A stretch of 64,000 bases of DNA from assembly GCF_013373865.1 (NCBI RefSeq), contig NC_050472.1, positions 23,097,136 through 23,161,135 of the forward strand, written 5' to 3'. Shown one piece after another: positions 52,695-64,000 of this stretch (the first letter of the stretch is position 1; each line of letters opens with the position of its first letter). The notes beneath the pieces were generated by a model. It did no database searches. It had not been told where the DNA came from and saw only the letters and a program-made list of their open reading frames with translations. Both the position numbers and the translations under genes were made by a program. Source of the stretch: Monomorium pharaonis. Its lineage: Eukaryota > Arthropoda > Insecta > Hymenoptera > Formicidae.

Positions 52695-55600
52695 AGGAAA
52701 GAAAATTGTGGACACAAAGTACACTGAAGTAACGAATAAAAGAATGCACATTTTTCAGAAGAATATGACAACGCATTTACAGTTTTAATAGACTAATGGA
52801 TATCAGAAAACACAGTAATCATTTTAATTAAATATATATTCGGATAAAAATAATTTTAACTAATTTACTCAATAAATATGACAGACAATAAAACAAAACT
52901 AGTCATTATTTCCTCATTAACTTATAAAGAAAAGAAAAGGGGAAAAAAAGTCCATGTCTTCCACCTTTTATCTTTCCACCTGCCATCGGAACCTGCATCG
53001 TTAAATTCCTCAACGAAATAATTGAGTCAACTGATGCCATTATCTGACTACAATGCTAAATAGTATAATTGACTTAAATATGCCGTTTCGCTATGGACCG
53101 TCAGAGGTGAGAAGAAGGACGACGGGGAAGAGGGAGCATAGTGGGAACCCGCGAGAAGACGAGGAGACGTTACTTTTTCACTTTACTTTCATAACTGAAA
53201 CCGTTGAATATTAATGCCCGCGGGCCGAGGTACTCAGAAGCTTCTTAGCGAAAGGAGCGACCATCTCCGTGAAATGGAAATGAGGAAATTATAAGAGTAA
53301 CTGGGTAAATTGCGAATAAAGGCTATTATTGACACGCGCTCGGGGGCTTGTAAAGGGAATGCGACGGTGATAAAGACGCGATTCATCATGTTCCCTGATG
53401 GCATACGCCATCCCATATCCTTACGGGTATCCACACATCGTGTGTATGGATATCCATAAGGCTATTATAATCTTCTCGCTCCATGAATTTAACTTCAAAC
53501 GGAATTCGCGGCATCCACTCTGCACAATAGATTCATTGTAATAAGAGTATGATCCGGGCCGCACAATCCTGGTTCAAACATTTACAATATAGTGAGGCAA
53601 TCTCGTTTATTATTTACACAAATAATTTTTTGTTTAAAGTATAATATATAATCTGTTAAAATATATTTACGATCTATCATGACTATTTATTGTAACTGCA
53701 AGGTGTTTTCTAAAAGAACTGAATTTCACTGTTGTGTTTCAAGAAAGTCGGCTTCTTGATCCGATCCTGCCACGCGAAACACGAGTAACATTTAACAGCC
53801 ATGTTTTACGGCTGTGACATGTAAAACGGAGGGAAATAAATCCACTGGAATAACAATTGTAACGTGCATGTAGTCGTGACGTAATAAATCGCGCCATGAA
53901 AGCCAAGGAGTTTTCATCAAATGGAAATGCCCTGATTTTACCATGCGCATTGAATATGAATCTTATAAATATCATTTAGCGAATACATTCTATTTGAAAC
54001 AAATAGTAATCCACACAAAATTAGAATTATTTTGTGACGGTATAACTTACGTGGTTTAAATAATTTAGAATTTAGATTTAAATTATAAAAAATGTATCGT
54101 CATATAAAAAGCTCGTTAAAAATTCTATACATTTTATTAATATTTTATTAATATTTTGTGAGATATATGCAGAAAAAAAACATTCTTAAAATACACTTGT
54201 ATGTTATTTTCACGAATTGCAAGTAAGCAGAAAATTGATATTAATCCCTTGATACAATAATCCCGATAATCAGAGATTGTCTAAATTGAATCGTTTAGTG
54301 GTATGCTAAGTAGGATTATGTACTATAAGATAAGATGCAAAGTTTAGCTAAAGTCAGATATTACCGTAAGAAGCTTAAAGAAGTTTTAGAATTTTAGGTA
54401 AAAAAGTAATGCTTCCTTTATTGCGATTACTAATGCATTTTAAATATTTAATCAACAATATATGCAGAAGAATTTAACAGTTACCTAATTTACAATGTGT
54501 ACAGACTAATTTAAGTATGCGCAAGAAAATTTGTAAAGTACGTGGGAAAAGTTTTGTTATAATTAATGAAAAAAGAAACGCAATATAGACATATTATTTT
54601 CTGACATATATATCAAAATACGGAATGTTATGTAAAATAGTTTTCTTATTAAGGCATTACGTTTTTTTTTTCAATAATTGCAACTTAATTTTCATTAAAT
54701 ATACTACATTAAAAATACATTAATTTTTTTCAAATTAAACGTTCTGACAATCACCAATTATAATTTCTCTTTCATTGTATTATAACTACTTGTTGAAATT
54801 TCCATCTCTCTTCTAATTCAAATGCATTTTCCCTAAGTTGTTACACAGAACTGTTGAACAACATTATAATGCTACACAACGCAATTGCATGTAATTGTAA
54901 GTTGCAAACTGTGTCATCAATATAACTTGCAATACATCATCGTAAATTCAGTTCTAGTCGCTCGCGGCATGCTTCTAAAATATCCTATATATCAATTAAT
55001 AAACGAGATTGAGCGAAATTATACGTGTTCATACAACGTTTTGTATTCAAAATGTATTTCGCTACATACTCTCGACATTTCCCAACGCCATTTTAGATGT
55101 CTAATTTATTTATTACACTTGATTTCCCCTGATAAATACAACGTATTAGTAAAACACCTTCGTTAGACCTTTGTTTAATATTGCGATTAAAATCTTTCTT
55201 CAGAATGGAAATTTGTTAGATTTTCTTAGAGCAGAGTTCGACAAAAAAATCATATCATACCAATCAGATTAACGCGAAGGAATAAGTTACGCAAATTTTT
55301 AGTTGAATATGATCGGACTAATTCAATCAGCACAATTCGTAGTTGGTCACGGTAAGAATTTCCGTTTAATCGAAGCGAGATGATGAATTCAATAGCTCTC
55401 GCGTGGTGAACGAACGTCAGTCGCGTTTACCCGCAGACTCCGCTGTCTCGTTTAACTGGCTTTGCGCGAGATATCACGGGAGGAAGGCGGAATTTTTTTT
55501 CACGTCGAGTTTTCTTTTGAAGTCATCACGTCTGATATGCGCGCTAGAGTTAGATAGATAGGAGTAACAGGCAGAGGAGTTGGACCGCAGAATGGCGCGA

Positions 55601-56457
55601 CGTCAGGAAGGAAGGGGTAGCCGCAAAATCGTCGTAGCGTCGTCGTTTGCGCGGCAACTTTCCAGCTTCAGATAGATGAGCGGGAAAGTTTGAAAAAGCG
55701 CTCGTCGTCGTTCTCGCCCACCTAAGACCCCAGCGCTTTTATTACTCGTGCAAAGTCCGCCTCGAGCTCCGCCATCGGTACCGCGGAGCCGCCGCAGCAC
55801 CGTGTGGTTCCGGCTTAATGTGCGGCTTGGATTTATCTGCCAGTAATCAATCGTGCGGCAGAAGGAACGAGCGGATTACAAGGGCGCAATATTTATCACA
55901 TCCGAACGGTTCATTTGCATGATTTATGTCACGCCGAATTCCGGAAGTACCGGATTATTTATGCGGAATTTGCGACCGCATGCCACGCACCCTGTAATAA
56001 TCTTGAATTCCACGGCAATGGAATTTCTTAATTGTAACAAAACGTTCTTCATCAATGACCTGCAATCTGAACGCTATTTCATTGTTTATCAGAACTGTTA
56101 TCTTTTAATTGATTTGTTTTTTAACTTGTAATCAGTAATATTATTGTAAGATTTAAAAAATGTTATTTCTCATGTTATTGCAATTAACATAATCGCAAAA
56201 AGTTTTCTGTATAGTTCTATATAATTATAAATAATAAGTTCTAATAAAAATAAAATAATTATGCATACGTTGAGATACAAAATGTAATAACTCTTGCAAC
56301 TAACGATGCGAATATCTATTGTAAACCTATTTCAGCACTTTCCATTTATCATAATTTGAATTTCCAGATTTATTTTAATTTGTGTTACTGACATTAAATT
56401 TTCAGAGCGAATACGACGCTTCTAAGGATCTTAAAATTTAAGCGAAAATACTGTAAC
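52695..56457. other. Non-coding stretch
   Basis: AT-rich DNA with GC-rich patches at 53080-53440 and 55380-56000. An imperfect hairpin lies at 53419-53461 (arms sharing GGTATCC/GGATATCC). Nothing else could be assigned; an open frame at 55853-56131 (+) lacks recognisable features. Confidence 0.42.
53419..53461. repeat. Imperfect hairpin, arms about 19-21 bases
   Basis: The left arm CCTTACGGGTATCCACACA and the right arm, read back as CCTTATGGATATCCATACACA, face each other across 3 bases. A possible stem-loop; no known miRNA match was recognised. Confidence 0.6.
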
Positions 56458-56678
56458 CCTTTAAGAAGGTTTTGCACGAGACCACTGGCTAACCCCCAAA
56501 TGGCGCCGTGACTCGCATGAATCGCAGGTCCAATAATGAGGATATATTATATCCTTCTTCCCTCCATCATCCTCAACCTTACGAAAGTGCCGAGGGAGTT
56601 TACGACCATGCGTTTTTCTCCCGGGCGTGATTGCGTCTCGATAAGTCGCTCTCGTAAAATTTCGAAATTCTCGCTATC

Positions 56679-56705
<27 letters not shown>
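56458..56705 (+). mobile_element. SINE-like insertion ending in a 27-base A tail (candidate)
   Basis: A GC-richer block of about 220 bases ends in 27 consecutive A residues (56679-56705). The flanks look like an imperfect target-site duplication: AAAATACTGTAAC at 56445-56457 and AAAATACAATGTAAC at 56702-56716. No reverse-transcriptase coding is present, so it would be a SINE or a retroposed transcript fragment. Clear RNA polymerase III A and B boxes at correct spacing were not found, so the class is uncertain. Confidence 0.4.
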
Positions 56706-56710
<5 letters not shown>

Positions 56711-56716
56711 TGTAAC

Positions 56717-59920
<3,204 letters not shown>

Positions 59921-60035
59921 CACTTTTGGGATAGCTCTAATAATAAAGACTGCAACTCTTGACAGTAGTGGAATTATAGTTTTGTCACTTTCGCTACTCA
60001 CAACACATTGAAAAGGAATATGGTAATAGCCATCA

Positions 60036-60226
60036 AATGTTGAATAAAATAATGCTAATTAAATATTTGATTAATATATAACTATAGAAAATAATTTTAT
60101 TTTCTTAACTCTTTAGTAAATATAACCAAATTTAGTAATTTAGTAATACACTAAACAATTAAGAATGTAAAATTATTTTCAGCCCTATTAATCAAATATT
60201 TGATTTAAATTATTTTACTCAACATT
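60036..60226. mobile_element. AT-rich foldback element, 191 bp
   Basis: The left arm AATGTTGAATAAAATAAT and the right arm, read back as AATGTTGAGTAAAATAAT, are followed in both by AAATATTTGATTAATA, then by AAAATAATTTTA and TTCTTAA in matching order. The whole element folds on itself. No clear target-site duplication was found. It has no coding capacity and appears to be a third foldback family distinct from those at 6245 and 41339. Confidence 0.78.
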
Positions 60227-60679
<453 letters not shown>

Positions 60680-61050
60680 ATGTTTTAATAGTATTTTTCT
60701 AAATCTATGAGTAACGCGTTATTTGAGTTTATTGGTTTCCAAGCTTTGCAATAAACTAATAAATCAATTTTCTATTGAGGGGAGGGAGATTATCGTAATA
60801 AAATACGGTTTTTGGACCCACCAATATATATCGATTACGTTCACGTGCTCAGAGATGCAACACTTTTGGTAAATCTCCGGGGAAATATCTATTATTATTC
60901 CAAGTATTTCTTGATTGGTTCACATTAGGTAAAGTGATCGTCTTTGCGATGCTTATCACGCGCACGCAAGACAAGTAATATTAAAGTAGTTCATCGTGTT
61001 TGTCAACTTAATGTCGTTGCGACGTAAAACAGACTGATCGATGGCTTCAG
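60680..61050. other. Non-coding DNA before a candidate exon
   Basis: Nothing recognised except a possible acceptor GATGGCTTCAG ending at 61050. Confidence 0.45.
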
Positions 61051-61273
61051 CAACGTTATGCTGAGTAATATTACTTTACGTAATAACTATGAGCAGAATA
61101 ACAGCAGTGACAGACATATACAGACGTTAATAATTATTGATTTTGTTAATTCTTACATTTATCAGCTTCTTTCCGACAATCATGTGTTAAAAAAGATCTG
61201 TCAAACAGATGTACAAGAAATAAAAAAAATTTTTAATTTCGAGTACACGATGATGGATGGAATTTCAATCTAG
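61051..61273 (+). CDS. Candidate terminal coding exon, family unknown
   Basis: After the AG at 61049-61050 a frame runs through ATG 61058 to a stop at 61271-61273 and reads as 71 residues from the Met. The peptide is Asn-rich at its start (S-N-I-T-L-R-N-N-Y-E-Q-N-N-S-S-D) and then helical and hydrophobic (F-V-N-S-Y-I-Y-Q-L-L-S-D-N-H-V-L-K-K-I-C). An AATAAA at 61366-61371 lies about 93 bases after the stop. Codon choice is AT-rich but the peptide is not low-complexity. The acceptor is weak in pyrimidines and I do not recognise the family, so a chance ORF remains likely. Confidence 0.25.
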
Positions 61274-61365
61274 TGCAAACATGACATCTTCGAGTTTCAT
61301 TCATAGCCTATGTTTTGCGTCACATACATAAAAAGTACATGTGTTTGAATGTCTTTTTGTTTGTA

Positions 61366-61371
61366 AATAAA
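61366..61371 (+). terminator. Possible polyadenylation signal AATAAA
   Basis: Lies downstream of the candidate exon at 61051-61273. In AT-rich DNA this hexamer is common, so support is weak. Confidence 0.25.
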
Positions 61372-61509
61372 TGTACCGATATTATAATAAAGGCACGTCT
61401 TTCTATTATGCACACATTGCAAAAAAATAATTCTTTATACAATAAAAATTTTATTTTATGCTATACTTCAACATATATTTAATAAACTCTTTGTCGGTTA
61501 ATATTATTA

Positions 61510-64000
<2,491 letters not shown>

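Overview
The window looks like eukaryotic, insect nuclear DNA, most probably hymenopteran and perhaps an ant. Reasons: AT-rich DNA alternates with short GC-rich, CpG-replete islands and shows no CpG depletion; there are many long CT/GA and CA/GT microsatellites; short foldback elements sit between TA dinucleotides; candidate genes have short GT-AG introns; and one gene resembles an arthropod DUF4789 secreted protein. No operons, prokaryotic signals, CRISPR arrays, rRNA genes or convincing tRNA genes were seen. The species assignment is inference.

The window is very gene-poor. The two best gene models are both small, secreted and on the + strand. At 1277-1840 is a DUF4789-like protein, best read as two exons. 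At 22183-22597 is a two-exon gene of 95 residues, with a signal-peptide exon, a canonical donor and a 127-base intron; its family is not recognised. A diverged tandem copy of that gene's upstream region lies about 406 bp further upstream. Weaker candidate exons are at 10114-10350 (-), 16565-16677 (+, EGF-like motif), 25184-25437 (-, good acceptor) and 61051-61273 (+, with a polyadenylation signal).

Most of the recognisable structure is repetitive. There is one 879-bp non-autonomous DNA transposon (17158-18036) with repeated subterminal motifs. Five foldback or MITE-like elements are present: 6245-6445, 41339-41560, 41605-41800, 46854-47055 and 60036-60226; the second and fourth belong to one family. 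A poly-A-tailed, SINE-like insertion lies at about 56458-56705. Microsatellites reach about 140 bp. The rest is intergenic or intronic sequence: AT-rich stretches interrupted by GC-rich islands (largest about 8.8-9.7, 30.5-31.7, 33.8-34.7, 44.0-44.7, 47.6-48.7 and 58.6-59.9 kb) that may be regulatory or promoter DNA but show no identifiable exon.

The genes show no joint pathway. I do not see a clear novel system. The most interesting items are the small secreted gene with its duplicated upstream region, the 879-bp element, and the two-member foldback family.
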